From Acinetobacter sp. B51(2017) (lineage in GTDB: Bacteria; Pseudomonadota; Gammaproteobacteria; Pseudomonadales; Moraxellaceae): a stretch of DNA of 64,000 bases. Location: positions 18,861 through 82,860 of the forward strand of contig NZ_PJRJ01000013.1 in assembly GCF_003711395.1 (NCBI RefSeq). The letters are read 5' to 3'. The notes under the pieces were generated by a model, which was not told the origin of the DNA, made no database searches, and saw only the letters and a program-made list of their open reading frames with translations. A program made the position numbers and the translations under genes. Positions 10,418 to 19,235 of this stretch are shown here, in pieces (the stretch's first letter is position 1; the number at the start of each line of letters is the position of its first letter).

Positions 10418-10745
10418 ATGCAAATTAAAACTTAAATCAAACTGTATTTTGCACCAAATTAGGGCACTATTACTCAGATTTTTTATTCTAGCTAAAAACT
10501 GAATATCAACTGGAATAGAAAAACACTCGGCTTGAATGATCATGCCAAAAACATATTGCATTGATTTAAGCCAACAAGTGATACTTTTTTTATAAAGAGT
10601 CGAAGCAGCATTCAAAAATGTGTGAACTGTATAAGATTATAAGAAACACTCTAGATAATAGATATTACTCGAACAGCAGACGAGTCAGCTTAAACAAGCA
10701 AAAGTTCAACATATATTAAGTTATATAGGTTTCAACATTGAAGAC
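10418..10745. other. Gap between the two sRNA candidates
   Basis: About 330 AT-rich bases without a convincing gene. A minus-strand reading frame of 78 codons (10379-10615) crosses this gap and the sRNA terminator, but has no clear ribosome site or recognisable content, so it is not called. Confidence 0.5.
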
Positions 10746-10850
10746 AAAAAAAAGCCCAGCCTTGGGGAAAGCTGGGCGGATAAAAACAATATCAATTTGT
10801 GGAGAATCACAAGGTTTAGGGGCTCGTGATCTGCTGAGTTACAAAATATT
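10746..10850 (-). ncRNA. Candidate small RNA with C-rich loop and intrinsic terminator
   Basis: Read on the minus strand, the segment holds an 8-bp hairpin ATCACGAG/CTTGTGAT (10806-10830) whose 9-base loop is CCCCTAAAC. It ends in a textbook terminator, GCCCAGC/GCTGGGC with a 10-base loop and eight U (10746-10777). C-rich exposed loops are common in sRNAs that pair with ribosome sites. Promoter elements are less clean: TTGACT lies at 10877-10882, with TATAAA at 10849-10854 (22-base spacing) or TATGGG at 10856-10861 (15-base spacing). The start near 10850 is therefore approximate. It faces the other sRNA candidate tail to tail and shares CTCAGCAGAT with it. Confidence 0.5.
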
Positions 10851-10882
10851 TATAACCCATAAAAGCCAACTAAACTAGTCAA

Positions 10883-11329
10883 CTTTATGTGGAAAATTAT
10901 GAAATAAAATTTAAGTGAAGTAAAGCCTACTAAAACGGTATGTATTTTTTTTAAGCATATTTTTTAAGAAAAATGTGGTACAGTTCACATAATTTTTGAA
11001 AAAATTTTTTAGTGCCTCTTTTTGATCTTAAAGATGTTAATTGAATAGCGATATTTTCTAAATTTATCGCTCATATTCAGTGAACTTTGTTACATGAATA
11101 CAACACTATAAGAGTTTTTAACGATAAATTATAAAAAAACAATCGTTTTTATCATGATTATTTTTCACACTATTTTTCACATTTTTTTAGTTTTTGGCGG
11201 ATCAATTTTACTTATTCTTTTGTTCTAAAAAGTTTTTTCTTGGTTGACATCAGTTTTTCTATCTGATTATTTTTTGTCCTTTATCATATTTTAGAGTAAA
11301 TAATCAAAATACAATCTTCTTTTACTTCA
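10883..11329. other. AT-rich leader region before the porin gene
   Basis: About 450 very AT-rich bases upstream of Omp33-36, with no reading frame I can support. A second TTGACA (11244-11249) with GATTAT 15 bases on may be an additional upstream promoter. Long AT-rich regions before porin genes often serve nucleoid-protein or response-regulator control; that is inference. Confidence 0.35.
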
Positions 11330-11357
11330 TTGACTTAATAAAATGTTACAATACAAT
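11330..11357 (+). promoter_or_regulatory. Promoter of the Omp33-36 porin gene
   Basis: TTGACT (11330-11335), 16 bases, TACAAT (11352-11357), giving a 5' leader of about 40 bases before the ATG at 11404. Confidence 0.55.
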
Positions 11358-11403
11358 TACTAGTGTAAATTTAATACATTTTTAAATATAACTGGTATCT
11401 CTT

Positions 11404-12294
11404 ATGAAAAAACTCGGTTTAGCCACTGCTCTATTATTAGCCGTAACCGGTGCTCAAGCTTACCAATTCGAAGTACAAGGTCAAGCTGAATACGTAGACA
11501 CTACAGTAAATGACAAAGATTTTGTTGGTGGTGTTCAAGGTACTTACTACTTTAAAAATGTGGATGCGACTAAAGGTCCTTTAGCTGAAGCTGCGTTCTT
11601 AAACCATGCTTCTAACGTTGCAGTTGCATATAACTATGCTGAATTAGGCAACGACGGTATCGACCTTGTAGCACACAACTTTGGTGCCAAAGGTGAAGCT
11701 TACATCCCAACTTCAGTTGTTCCTGTATATGCAAGCGCATCTTACAGCGCAACAATCGCTGATGCTAAAAACCAACTAACTAAAGCTGTTGGCCTTGAAG
11801 ACAATGGCGACCGTTATGCATTAGAACTTGGTGCTTTAGCATTACCTAACTTCTTAGTTGCTGTTGGTTATACAAGCGCTGCTAACCAAGCTGCTTATGA
11901 TGCATTCAAAGTAGCGAACAACGGTGTTGTTGCAGGTTACGGTGAAGCATTAACTTTAGGTGAAGACCAAGACGCAGTAACTGCACGTACTAAATACGTA
12001 GGTGGTATCGACGGTACTAACATGTCAGTTGCGTTTGAATCTGGCTTAGTTTATGGCGATGACACTGCATTTAACTTAGGTTCTACGCTTTATGTAACTC
12101 CTAAATTAGGTTTAGGCGTGTCTTACTATGAATCTAGCTTTGCTACTTCTCCAGACTCAGCTTTAGGCGCAAACGTAAACTACTTCATCACTCCAGCTGT
12201 TGCTGTAGGCGCGTCATTTGTGAAAGCAAATGCAGAAGACAACTCTTCTCTTGATACAGAAACTGTTGGCTTAAATGCTAAATTCCGTTTCTAA
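11404..12294 (+). CDS. omp33-36: Outer-membrane porin Omp33-36
   Basis: This is the Acinetobacter-specific porin known as Omp33-36 or Omp34, a water/solute channel linked in A. baumannii to carbapenem susceptibility and to fibronectin binding and host-cell damage. The 296-residue precursor starts MKKLGLATALLLAVTGAQA, a signal peptide cleaved after AQA, and the mature protein begins YQFEVQGQAEYVD. The rest is short alternating beta-strands ending in GLNAKFRF with the terminal Phe required for outer-membrane assembly. The segments KGPLAEAAFLN and VTARTKYVG are hallmarks I recognise from A. baumannii Omp33-36. Codon use is strongly biased, as expected for an abundant protein. A paralogue lies at 38062. 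Confidence 0.93.
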   Translation: MKKLGLATALLLAVTGAQAYQFEVQGQAEYVDTTVNDKDFVGGVQGTYYFKNVDATKGPLAEAAFLNHASNVAVAYNYAELGNDGIDLVAHNFGAKGEAYIPTSVVPVYASASYSATIADAKNQLTKAVGLEDNGDRYALELGALALPNFLVAVGYTSAANQAAYDAFKVANNGVVAGYGEALTLGEDQDAVTARTKYVGGIDGTNMSVAFESGLVYGDDTAFNLGSTLYVTPKLGLGVSYYESSFATSPDSALGANVNYFITPAVAVGASFVKANAEDNSSLDTETVGLNAKFRF

Positions 12295-12318
12295 TATTTA
12301 GAAACTGAATCTAAAAAA

Positions 12319-12339
12319 GGACGCTAATGCGTCCTTTTT
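12319..12339. terminator. Bidirectional terminator between porin and BCCT genes
   Basis: GGACGC-TAAT-GCGTCC flanked by A and T runs. It serves convergent omp33-36 and the BCCT gene, abutting the latter's stop codon. Confidence 0.85.
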
Positions 12340-14301
12340 CTATTCTTGGCGAACCAAGCTTAAAAAGTGTAAATGTCGTTCATATTGATCAATAATATCT
12401 TGCAATAAATCTTCTTCAGTCCACTCCATCACATCATAGTTTTGACCACCTTCGCGTAAAAATACCTCAGCTTGGTAATAACTATTTTGCTGATGTTGCG
12501 GCATAAAACTTGGCGCTAAGGTTTCGCGTGTCACCACTTGATAAACAAAGTTCATCTCGTTTTGATGATTAACGCGTAGTTGCAAACCATGTTCGATCTT
12601 TATAATCTTAACCTGCAAACCACGCCGATGAAATTCGGCTTGAATTTGCTTAAAAGCACGGCAAACTTGATGTTGAATGTAGGCATCTACCTCGGCTTGG
12701 GTATGTGGATAATGCATAATTAAACCTAAACGCTGTTGCCAACTGCGTGGATTTTGAATGGCACGCGGGGTAATTCTTGCTTCAGCTAAGGCTTGCATTT
12801 TGGTGGCATCTAAATGGAGCGCTCTAATTAATCCCCAACAAATCAAAAGCATAATTAAGGTAAAAGGCAAAGCACTCATAATCGTTGCTGATTGTAAAGC
12901 ACCTAGGCCACCCACCAATAGCAAAGTAATGGCCAATGTTGCCATCACCACAATCCAAAACAGACGTTGCCAAATAGGAGAGTGTTCAGATTCGGCTGTG
13001 AGGTAGTCGATCACTAAGGCACCTGAATCGGCCGAGGTCACAAAAAATAACGTAATCAACAAGGTGGCTAAGATGCTCATAACTTGACTGAGCGGTAAAT
13101 GCTGTAAAAACTCAAACAGTGCCATAGATGAGTCACGTTGTACTACAGCCATGAGTGTCGTATTCCCCTCATGCAAAATACTATATAGCGCAGCATTCCC
13201 CATAAAGCCCATCCAAATGAGCGTAAATCCAGTAGGAATCAGCATTACCCCTACAATAAATTCGCGAATTTGACGCCCTTTAGACACGCGGGCAATAAAC
13301 ATCCCCACAAAAGGTGACCATGAAATCCACCAAGCCCAATACATAATCGTCCAACCACCAATCCAATCATCAGATTGATAAGCATATAAATTAAAGGTCA
13401 TGGCAAATAAGTTAGAGCTGTACTGTCCAATGTTTTGAATGGTGGTTTGCAGCAAGTAAATACTTGGTCCACTCAAAAATACAAATAGTAATAAGATGAT
13501 AGCAAGTAACAAATTCAGTTCAGCTAAGCGCTTTACCCCCTTATCTAGACCTAGACAGACTGATGTCGCTGCCATAGTACTCACCACAACAATGAGCAGC
13601 ACTTGCATCGTACTAGACTGAGGTAAGCCAAATAAATAATTGAGACCCGAATTAATTTGGGTAACCCCAAAACCTAAGGTGGTGGCCACGCCAAAGACTG
13701 TGCCTATGGTGGCAAAGGTATCTATCCCATCACCAATTGGCCCATAAATCTTATTACCAATAAGCGGATACAGCGCAGAACGAATCTTTAACGGTAATTG
13801 ATGTCGATATGCAAAATAAGCCAAAGACAACGCTACAATCGCGTAAATTGCCCAAGCATGTAAACCCCAATGGAAAAATGTGACTCGCATGGCTTGCTGT
13901 GCGGCAGCTAAGGTTTCCCCTTCACCAAGCGGTGGTGACACATAATGCATCACAGGTTCAGCCACGCCAAAGAACATCAATCCAATCCCCATGCCTGCGG
14001 TAAATAGCATGGCGAACCACGAAGCATTGCTATATTCGGGCTGACTATGATCAGGTCCAAGTTTGATTTTGCCCATTTTAGAGGCAGCAATATAAATCAG
14101 CAGGATTAGAAAAATGGCAACACTCAGCACATAAAACCAACTAAAGGAATGGGTAATCCACTGGTTTAAACGTTGAGTAAGTAGATCAAAACTATTGGGT
14201 GCCAAAAGCAAACTTGCTAAGAAAATAACAATAATGGCAACAGTACTAAAAAAAACATTTGGCTTAATATTACTCGACCAAGATGTGTTTTTTGAGGGCA
14301 T
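12340..14301 (-). CDS. BCCT family choline/betaine transporter (BetT-like)
   Basis: This 653-residue inner-membrane carrier imports a trimethylammonium compound (choline, betaine or carnitine). Twelve helices occupy roughly residues 15-505. The family glycine stretch GMGIGLMFFGVAEP and the Trp-rich substrate segment MYWAWWISWSPFVGMFIARVSKGRQ are intact. A soluble tail of about 150 residues follows, as in osmotically regulated BetT-type members of about 670 residues. I chose the ATG at 14301 (MPSKNTSWSS) because GGAGGAG lies directly upstream; a frame extending 15 codons further lacks such a site. No betA/betB genes are adjacent. The neighbouring ion channel and the MscS gene elsewhere hint at an osmotic context only loosely. 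Confidence 0.9.
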   Translation of the reverse strand: MPSKNTSWSSNIKPNVFFSTVAIIVIFLASLLLAPNSFDLLTQRLNQWITHSFSWFYVLSVAIFLILLIYIAASKMGKIKLGPDHSQPEYSNASWFAMLFTAGMGIGLMFFGVAEPVMHYVSPPLGEGETLAAAQQAMRVTFFHWGLHAWAIYAIVALSLAYFAYRHQLPLKIRSALYPLIGNKIYGPIGDGIDTFATIGTVFGVATTLGFGVTQINSGLNYLFGLPQSSTMQVLLIVVVSTMAATSVCLGLDKGVKRLAELNLLLAIILLLFVFLSGPSIYLLQTTIQNIGQYSSNLFAMTFNLYAYQSDDWIGGWTIMYWAWWISWSPFVGMFIARVSKGRQIREFIVGVMLIPTGFTLIWMGFMGNAALYSILHEGNTTLMAVVQRDSSMALFEFLQHLPLSQVMSILATLLITLFFVTSADSGALVIDYLTAESEHSPIWQRLFWIVVMATLAITLLLVGGLGALQSATIMSALPFTLIMLLICWGLIRALHLDATKMQALAEARITPRAIQNPRSWQQRLGLIMHYPHTQAEVDAYIQHQVCRAFKQIQAEFHRRGLQVKIIKIEHGLQLRVNHQNEMNFVYQVVTRETLAPSFMPQHQQNSYYQAEVFLREGGQNYDVMEWTEEDLLQDIIDQYERHLHFLSLVRQE

Positions 14302-14448
14302 AACTCCTCCAAATATTATTTTATAAAGGATAGACCAGACGGTCACAGACAGCGTTCAAAAGAACAAAAGACGAGTTCAGCGCAAAAAATAAACTCAAAT
14401 CTAGCCTAGACTAATGAGGCTCAAAAAGCAGTAAGCTTACTGTAACGC

Positions 14449-15126
14449 TTAAGATTTTGGTGAATGGCGAATATATTGCAAAGCAATTAAGCGCGAGACA
14501 ATCACCGCTAGATACATCACACCACAAAACATTTGTAACATGGCAAGCACACGCGCGAGTGGACTAACCGGCATAATATCGGACAGGCCCGTTGCTGATT
14601 GCAGACTAAAACTTAAAAACAATAAATCGAGCCAATTTTGCAGTTCTGCTGCACTAGAATGACTAAAGCTATTTGGAATAAATAACTGACATGCGCTATA
14701 TAAAAAGGCAAAACCCCATGCCAATAAGGTAAATACAGCGCCAGCAGCAAACAGCTCGTCTAGAGTTAAATAACGATCTTCAAACATATAACGCAGCAAG
14801 CCATAAGCTGCACTAAAATAGGCAAGCGCTTCAAAAATATGTGCGCTCATTTGTAGCAAAGTTGAGGATGCACCCAACATAATCAAACATGACAGCACCA
14901 CTGCCATACCCACAAAAGTAAGCCCCAAGATAGTAAACACAGGCGTCTGACGAATGACTTTGGCAATCACCAACAATACCAACACGCCAAGTAACCACAT
15001 TAAAGTACGGTAAGATTGGCTATAATTACTAAATAGTGCCAATAACAACATCAAGCACTGTAAAGCCAACAACCATGCTGAAGGTAAACGCTGAAAGCTC
15101 CGCCAAAAATCTACAAATGCCTGCAT
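14449..15126 (-). CDS. Ion channel family membrane protein
   Basis: This 225-residue inner-membrane protein has about five hydrophobic helices followed by a pore loop and a last helix. The pore sequence is SATGLSDIMP (about residues 172-181), occupying the place of the potassium-channel filter TxGYGD but reading TGLSD. It therefore belongs to the two-helix ion-channel superfamily (Ion_trans_2-like), while its potassium selectivity is uncertain. No cytoplasmic RCK or cyclic-nucleotide domain follows. It lies 147 bases upstream of the BCCT gene on the same strand and is divergent from the DUF697 gene. Confidence 0.75.
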   Translation of the reverse strand: MQAFVDFWRSFQRLPSAWLLALQCLMLLLALFSNYSQSYRTLMWLLGVLVLLVIAKVIRQTPVFTILGLTFVGMAVVLSCLIMLGASSTLLQMSAHIFEALAYFSAAYGLLRYMFEDRYLTLDELFAAGAVFTLLAWGFAFLYSACQLFIPNSFSHSSAAELQNWLDLLFLSFSLQSATGLSDIMPVSPLARVLAMLQMFCGVMYLAVIVSRLIALQYIRHSPKS

Positions 15127-15200
15127 ATTATTTTCACCGCTTGGTTTTTATGCAATGCTAACTTAGCATGAATCTAATCGGCCAATGAGCACAATATTGT

Positions 15201-15716
15201 ATGAAAATCACAGCCAAAATCCGTCAAGAGATCACACAGATTGAATTACGGGATGATTTATCCAAAGATAAAAAAAATTCTAATATCATTCATATTGCTT
15301 GTGCTAGTTGTGCAGGTGTATCCATTCAACCATTACCCTTTGCCGATATTTTAGTGCTCACCCCCTTACAAGGTTATTTTGCCAGCCGTATTGCGGCTAT
15401 TCATGGCGTACCATTAACGGAAAATCAAGCCTTAGATTGGGTCAAAGAAATTATTGGTTTAATGGGTTTAGGAATGTTGGCGCAGCAATTGGCACTTGGC
15501 GTTTGGAAAACCGTGACCTTTGGCTTTGGTGGTTTGCTGTCTATACCACTGGTCTATGGGTTGACCTATGCCATTATGAAAGTGGCAGATGTATATTTTG
15601 CCCGTAAAGCCCGTAATGAAAGCCTGAGCGAAGCGCAAATTAAAGCGATTTGGCAACACGCCTTTCAACAAGGTAAACAACAGGGCGAAGCACAACAACA
15701 GCAAAAGGATGACTAA
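15201..15716 (+). CDS. DUF697 family protein
   Basis: This 171-residue protein matches DUF697, usually found as the C-terminal part of YcjF or of membrane-associated GTPases. A hydrophilic start is followed by IIHIACASCAGVSIQPLPFADILVLTP, a long amphipathic/hydrophobic stretch to about residue 135, and a charged, Gln-rich tail (QQGKQQGEAQQQQ). There is no GTPase domain in this protein, so any partner GTPase would have to act in trans. Its stop codon touches the GTG start of the next gene, so the two are almost certainly translated together. Function is not known. Confidence 0.75.
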   Translation: MKITAKIRQEITQIELRDDLSKDKKNSNIIHIACASCAGVSIQPLPFADILVLTPLQGYFASRIAAIHGVPLTENQALDWVKEIIGLMGLGMLAQQLALGVWKTVTFGFGGLLSIPLVYGLTYAIMKVADVYFARKARNESLSEAQIKAIWQHAFQQGKQQGEAQQQQKDD

Positions 15717-16589
15717 GTGCCAAAACCATATTGTTATTTAGACACCCATATCAATAGCTTAAGTATTACGCAAAGCTTAGTTCACCTCCGCCAACAGCAG
15801 CCCTTCACGCCGCATATGCATACAGTGCTGTTGGCATTACGTTTGGCTCAACCGCATTTAAAATCTGCTGATCTAAGCACCATCCATGCTTTTTTAGAGC
15901 AGATTGAAAGTGAACAGATTGTCAGCTTGGTGACTCAAATCAAACAACAACTGACACGGATGCAAGTATTAAAGCTACAATATGAACAAGATGCAGTGTA
16001 TGTCGCTTATTTAAAAGATCAAACCCAGCAGCTTGATGTGTGTATACAAACCCTTTGGGGCGATAGCATGTTGTTAACCCTGCAACTCAATAGCCAACTC
16101 CCGCAACCCACATGGCAACTCAAACAATCCGAAGCGCATTTAATTGCCACACAAGAAATTTTAACCACCCTCGATCCAGCGCAAAGCCCTGAACATAAAG
16201 TACTCGCACAAAGTGTAGAAGATGCCGTCGATCTTTGGGTCACTGCCAAAGATCCCAACGATGAGCATTTTTGGGATTATTTCCCTGCTATTTCTCTTGT
16301 TAGCGTATCTTTGGCAATTTATGAATTATTTAAACGCTATCAACAACAAGAGATTAGTTGGCAAGAGTTTAAATGGATGGCCGCCAAAGTTTCTGGCTTA
16401 AAAGTGAGTAAAATTGCTGCCATTGGCTTAATGCTGGGTTTACCTGTCATTGGACAAGTCACAGGTGCCTATTTAGTGACACGCTTATTACTGAATGCTA
16501 AAGCCACATGGTTTGATCAAGACAGTGCCTTATACCGTGATATACAACAGAAATTGAAACGCCAAAGACAAAGTAAATCATCAGAATAG
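15717..16589 (+). CDS. Hypothetical protein coupled to the DUF697 gene
   Basis: I do not recognise this 290-residue protein. It starts at a GTG immediately after the DUF697 stop codon, with AAGGA seven bases upstream. The first 230 residues are mostly helical and soluble with many Gln and Leu. Near the end there is a hydrophobic stretch, KIAAIGLMLGLPVIGQVTGAY (about residues 237-257), that could be one membrane segment or a hairpin, followed by a basic tail (KLKRQRQSK). Pairing with a membrane-associated DUF697 protein suggests a joint role at the membrane. No enzyme motif is visible. Confidence 0.7.
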   Translation: MPKPYCYLDTHINSLSITQSLVHLRQQQPFTPHMHTVLLALRLAQPHLKSADLSTIHAFLEQIESEQIVSLVTQIKQQLTRMQVLKLQYEQDAVYVAYLKDQTQQLDVCIQTLWGDSMLLTLQLNSQLPQPTWQLKQSEAHLIATQEILTTLDPAQSPEHKVLAQSVEDAVDLWVTAKDPNDEHFWDYFPAISLVSVSLAIYELFKRYQQQEISWQEFKWMAAKVSGLKVSKIAAIGLMLGLPVIGQVTGAYLVTRLLLNAKATWFDQDSALYRDIQQKLKRQRQSKSSE

Positions 16590-16674
16590 TTATGTAATAC
16601 ATGGCCTGAATTTGTATTTTTTACTTAAATTTCACACAGCACACACTAAACAATAATAAATTCAGGCTAGAAAC

Positions 16675-16941
16675 ATGACTCAAGCTCTTTATCTTAGTTT
16701 GGCGATAAGTAGCTTATTGCTGATCAGTTGTGGTTCGGACAGCAGAAAAATGCTATCTACGCTTCCCCAAGATGACCCTAAAAGCATCAGTGCAGATGAA
16801 TTAAAAATTCAAGATGTGGCAGATGCAAGAAAATATTTAGTATTACAAGCCATCCAGCAGCCCAAACAAACCCTTTATTCTGCCTACTCCGCCACTCAAA
16901 TTGTGGCGCAAAATCTGAGGGTATATTGGTGTCATATTTGA
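16675..16941 (+). CDS. Small putative lipoprotein
   Basis: This 88-residue protein has a type II signal peptide: MTQALYLSLAISSLLLIS followed by Cys19, with the lipobox LISC and Gly at +2, which favours outer-membrane sorting. The mature part is about 70 residues, hydrophilic, and ends in RVYWCHI. I recognise no family. It lies 85 bases after the DUF697-linked gene on the same strand and may be independent. The abrupt end could mean a decayed longer gene, but nothing in frame continues beyond the stop. Confidence 0.6.
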   Translation: MTQALYLSLAISSLLLISCGSDSRKMLSTLPQDDPKSISADELKIQDVADARKYLVLQAIQQPKQTLYSAYSATQIVAQNLRVYWCHI

Positions 16942-16972
16942 ATTGAACCGAGCCAATAGCGTATTCTCAAAT

Positions 16973-17000
16973 AAAAAAAAGCCCCAGATGGGGCTTTTTT
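16973..17000. terminator. Bidirectional terminator between lipoprotein gene and actP
   Basis: GCCCC-AGAT-GGGGC flanked by eight A and six T. It serves the convergent lipoprotein and actP genes. Confidence 0.85.
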
Positions 17001-17014
17001 GGCATCTTTATTTC

Positions 17015-18721
17015 TTAGTGATCAGATGCACCAGAGATACCAATACCCGTTTGTGAACGTACAAACTGCGCATCAAAAGCACGGCGCTCTTCTTGTGCTT
17101 GTGGCGAGTTATCTGTTACAGAGAACAACCAGCAGCAAATGAAGGCCAATGGCATCGCAAAGATAGCTGGGCCATTAAATGGATTCACTGCTGTATCCGA
17201 AATACCTAAAGTATCTACCCAAACTGCTTTAGATAAGATAATTAAGATCACAGCTAGGATCAGACCCACTAGACCACCAACCACTGCACCACGCGTGGTC
17301 AAGCCTTTCCAGAACATCGAAAGTACCAATACTGGGAAGTTCGCACATGCCGCAACAGAGAAGGCTAAGCCAACCATAAAGGCCACGTTTTGTTTTTCGA
17401 ACAAAATACCCAAGATCATGGCAAAGATCGCTAAACCTAAAGTCGCAATTTTTGACATACGTAGTTCAGACTCAGGGGTGGTTTGACCTTTCTTAAATAC
17501 GTTGGCATATAAGTCATGTGAGATGGCTGAAGCGCCAGATAGGGTTAAACCTGCAACCACCGCCAAAATTGTGGCAAAAGCAACTGCAGAAATAAAGCCC
17601 ATAAATAAGTCGCCGCCTACTGCATCGGACAAATGCACCGCAGCCATGTTGTTACCACCTACCAGTTCTAATTTACCTGTTAGTGCCATTTTAGCCACAT
17701 CAAGGAACTGTGGGTTGTTAGACACGTAAAGGATCGCACCAAAACCAATAATAAAGGTGAGTAGGTAGAAGTAACCAATGAAACCTGTTGCCACTACAAC
17801 AGACTTACGTGCTTCTTTAGCATCTTTTACTGTAAAGAAGCGCATTAAGATATGTGGTAAACCTGCTGTACCAAACATCAAGGCTAAACCTAAAGAAATC
17901 GCATCAATTGGGTTAGAGGCTAAACTTCCTGGGCCCATGATTTTTGCTGCATCATCTAGATTTAAGTCATGTACTTTAGAAAAGACTTGAATGGATTGTT
18001 CAAACATCCCGGTAAAGCTAAAGCCCACGCCTTTCATCACCATAAAGGCCATGAACGTTGCACCAGACAATAGCATGACTGCTTTAATGATCTGTACCCA
18101 TGTGGTGGCTAACATACCGCCAAACATCACATACGCCATCATTAATAGGCCAACAATCACAACCGCTAAGTTATAATTTAAACCAAACAGAAGTTTAATT
18201 AGCTGGCCTGCACCAACCATCTGTGCAATTAGATAAAACGCCACCACAACCAGCGAGCTAAACGCAGCCATGGTACGTACAGGCTTTTCTTGTAAACGGA
18301 ACGAAACCACATCAGATAGGTTAAATTTACCTAAGTTACGTAAACGTTCAGCCACTAAAAATAGAACAATTGGCCACCCTACCATAAAGCCTAGTGAATA
18401 TAGCAAGCCATCAAAGCCCGACATAAACACCATAGCAGAGATCCCTAAGAACGATGCAGCTGACATATAGTCACCGGCAATTGCCAGACCGTTTTGGAAG
18501 CCTGAAATACCACCACCTGCGGTATAGAAATCATTGGTATTGGTGGTTTGCTTGGCTGCCCACTTGGTAATAAATAAGGTTGCCCCCACAAAAATCATAA
18601 ACATGATAATTGCAGGCCAGTTGGTTGGTTGTTGCTCTGCTGCACCTAAGTCAGGACCAGCAAATGCCATGCCTGAGCTTAAAAGCAATGTTGCTGCGGC
18701 AAAAACTTTAGATTTCATCAT
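17015..18721 (-). CDS. actP: Cation/acetate symporter ActP
   Basis: ActP is a sodium:solute symporter (SLC5/SSS family) that imports acetate and glycolate. The 568-residue protein begins with a signal-like helix ending [10 protein letters not shown] and has about 13-14 further helices. Family segments include the N-terminal [20 protein letters not shown] and the internal [16 protein letters not shown]. Its start overlaps the DUF485 gene by four bases (ATGA type), as in the E. coli yjcH-actP pair. Together with crbS, crbR and acs close by, it forms an acetate-scavenging locus. Confidence 0.95.
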   Translation of the reverse strand: MMKSKVFAAATLLLSSGMAFAGPDLGAAEQQPTNWPAIIMFMIFVGATLFITKWAAKQTTNTNDFYTAGGGISGFQNGLAIAGDYMSAASFLGISAMVFMSGFDGLLYSLGFMVGWPIVLFLVAERLRNLGKFNLSDVVSFRLQEKPVRTMAAFSSLVVVAFYLIAQMVGAGQLIKLLFGLNYNLAVVIVGLLMMAYVMFGGMLATTWVQIIKAVMLLSGATFMAFMVMKGVGFSFTGMFEQSIQVFSKVHDLNLDDAAKIMGPGSLASNPIDAISLGLALMFGTAGLPHILMRFFTVKDAKEARKSVVVATGFIGYFYLLTFIIGFGAILYVSNNPQFLDVAKMALTGKLELVGGNNMAAVHLSDAVGGDLFMGFISAVAFATILAVVAGLTLSGASAISHDLYANVFKKGQTTPESELRMSKIATLGLAIFAMILGILFEKQNVAFMVGLAFSVAACANFPVLVLSMFWKGLTTRGAVVGGLVGLILAVILIILSKAVWVDTLGISDTAVNPFNGPAIFAMPLAFICCWLFSVTDNSPQAQEERRAFDAQFVRSQTGIGISGASDH

Positions 18722-19053
18722 AGTTGCGGTCCTTTTTCCTGAGCAATGGCTTCAACTTCGCGAATCGCGTCGTTGTTTAAACTGTCAAGTTTGTTGTTAG
18801 CAATGTAGGAATACACACCACACAACACAAATGACAGTACGATGATGCCTAAACCTAAAGGAATACCAATGGTCGTGACACCGCCACCTAAGGACTGCAA
18901 TAAGAATTCTTTGTTATAGCCTACAAGAAGCATAAAACCGACGTAAACAAAAAGCATGATAGCCGTGAGCGTCCAGCTCAAGCGACTTTTTCGTGCCACC
19001 ATTTCTTTGAATTTTGGATTCTGTAGAATACGTTCTACTTGTACTTGATCCAT
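18718..19053 (-). CDS. DUF485 membrane protein (YjcH-like), partner of ActP
   Basis: This 111-residue protein has two membrane helices (about 29-47 and 62-88) with the DUF485 pattern: a hydrophilic start [20 protein letters not shown], then the helices, then a charged tail. In E. coli the homologue YjcH precedes actP in the acs-yjcH-actP operon. Here it overlaps actP by four bases, so coupled translation is likely. Its molecular role next to ActP is not established. It is divergent from crbS, with 182 bases between the start codons. Confidence 0.9.
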   Translation of the reverse strand: MDQVQVERILQNPKFKEMVARKSRLSWTLTAIMLFVYVGFMLLVGYNKEFLLQSLGGGVTTIGIPLGLGIIVLSFVLCGVYSYIANNKLDSLNNDAIREVEAIAQEKGPQL

Positions 19054-19092
19054 GTTGTACTCCCTGCGCGAAAACCATTCAGCGCGATTTTT

Positions 19093-19104
19093 TAATTCGA
19101 ATTA
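19093..19104. promoter_or_regulatory. 12-bp palindrome between the DUF485-actP operon and crbS
   Basis: TAATTCGAATTA is a perfect palindrome about 40 bases upstream of the DUF485 start. It is a candidate operator for this divergent region, but nothing identifies its binding protein. Confidence 0.25.
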
Positions 19105-19235
19105 TCTATGTTGCCAAAGTAGCAATCTGCGCTGGGCTTGTAATTTAGACTTTGGTCGTTAAAAATTAAGCAATTCTGACTGAGCAGTTCAGCAATCGGT
19201 TATCATAGCCGCATAATTTGTACCCTGTAGGCAAT

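Noticed and set aside
10379..10615. Minus-strand reading frame of 78 codons
   Set aside because: It crosses the sRNA terminator hairpin, has no convincing ribosome site and shows no recognisable protein features.
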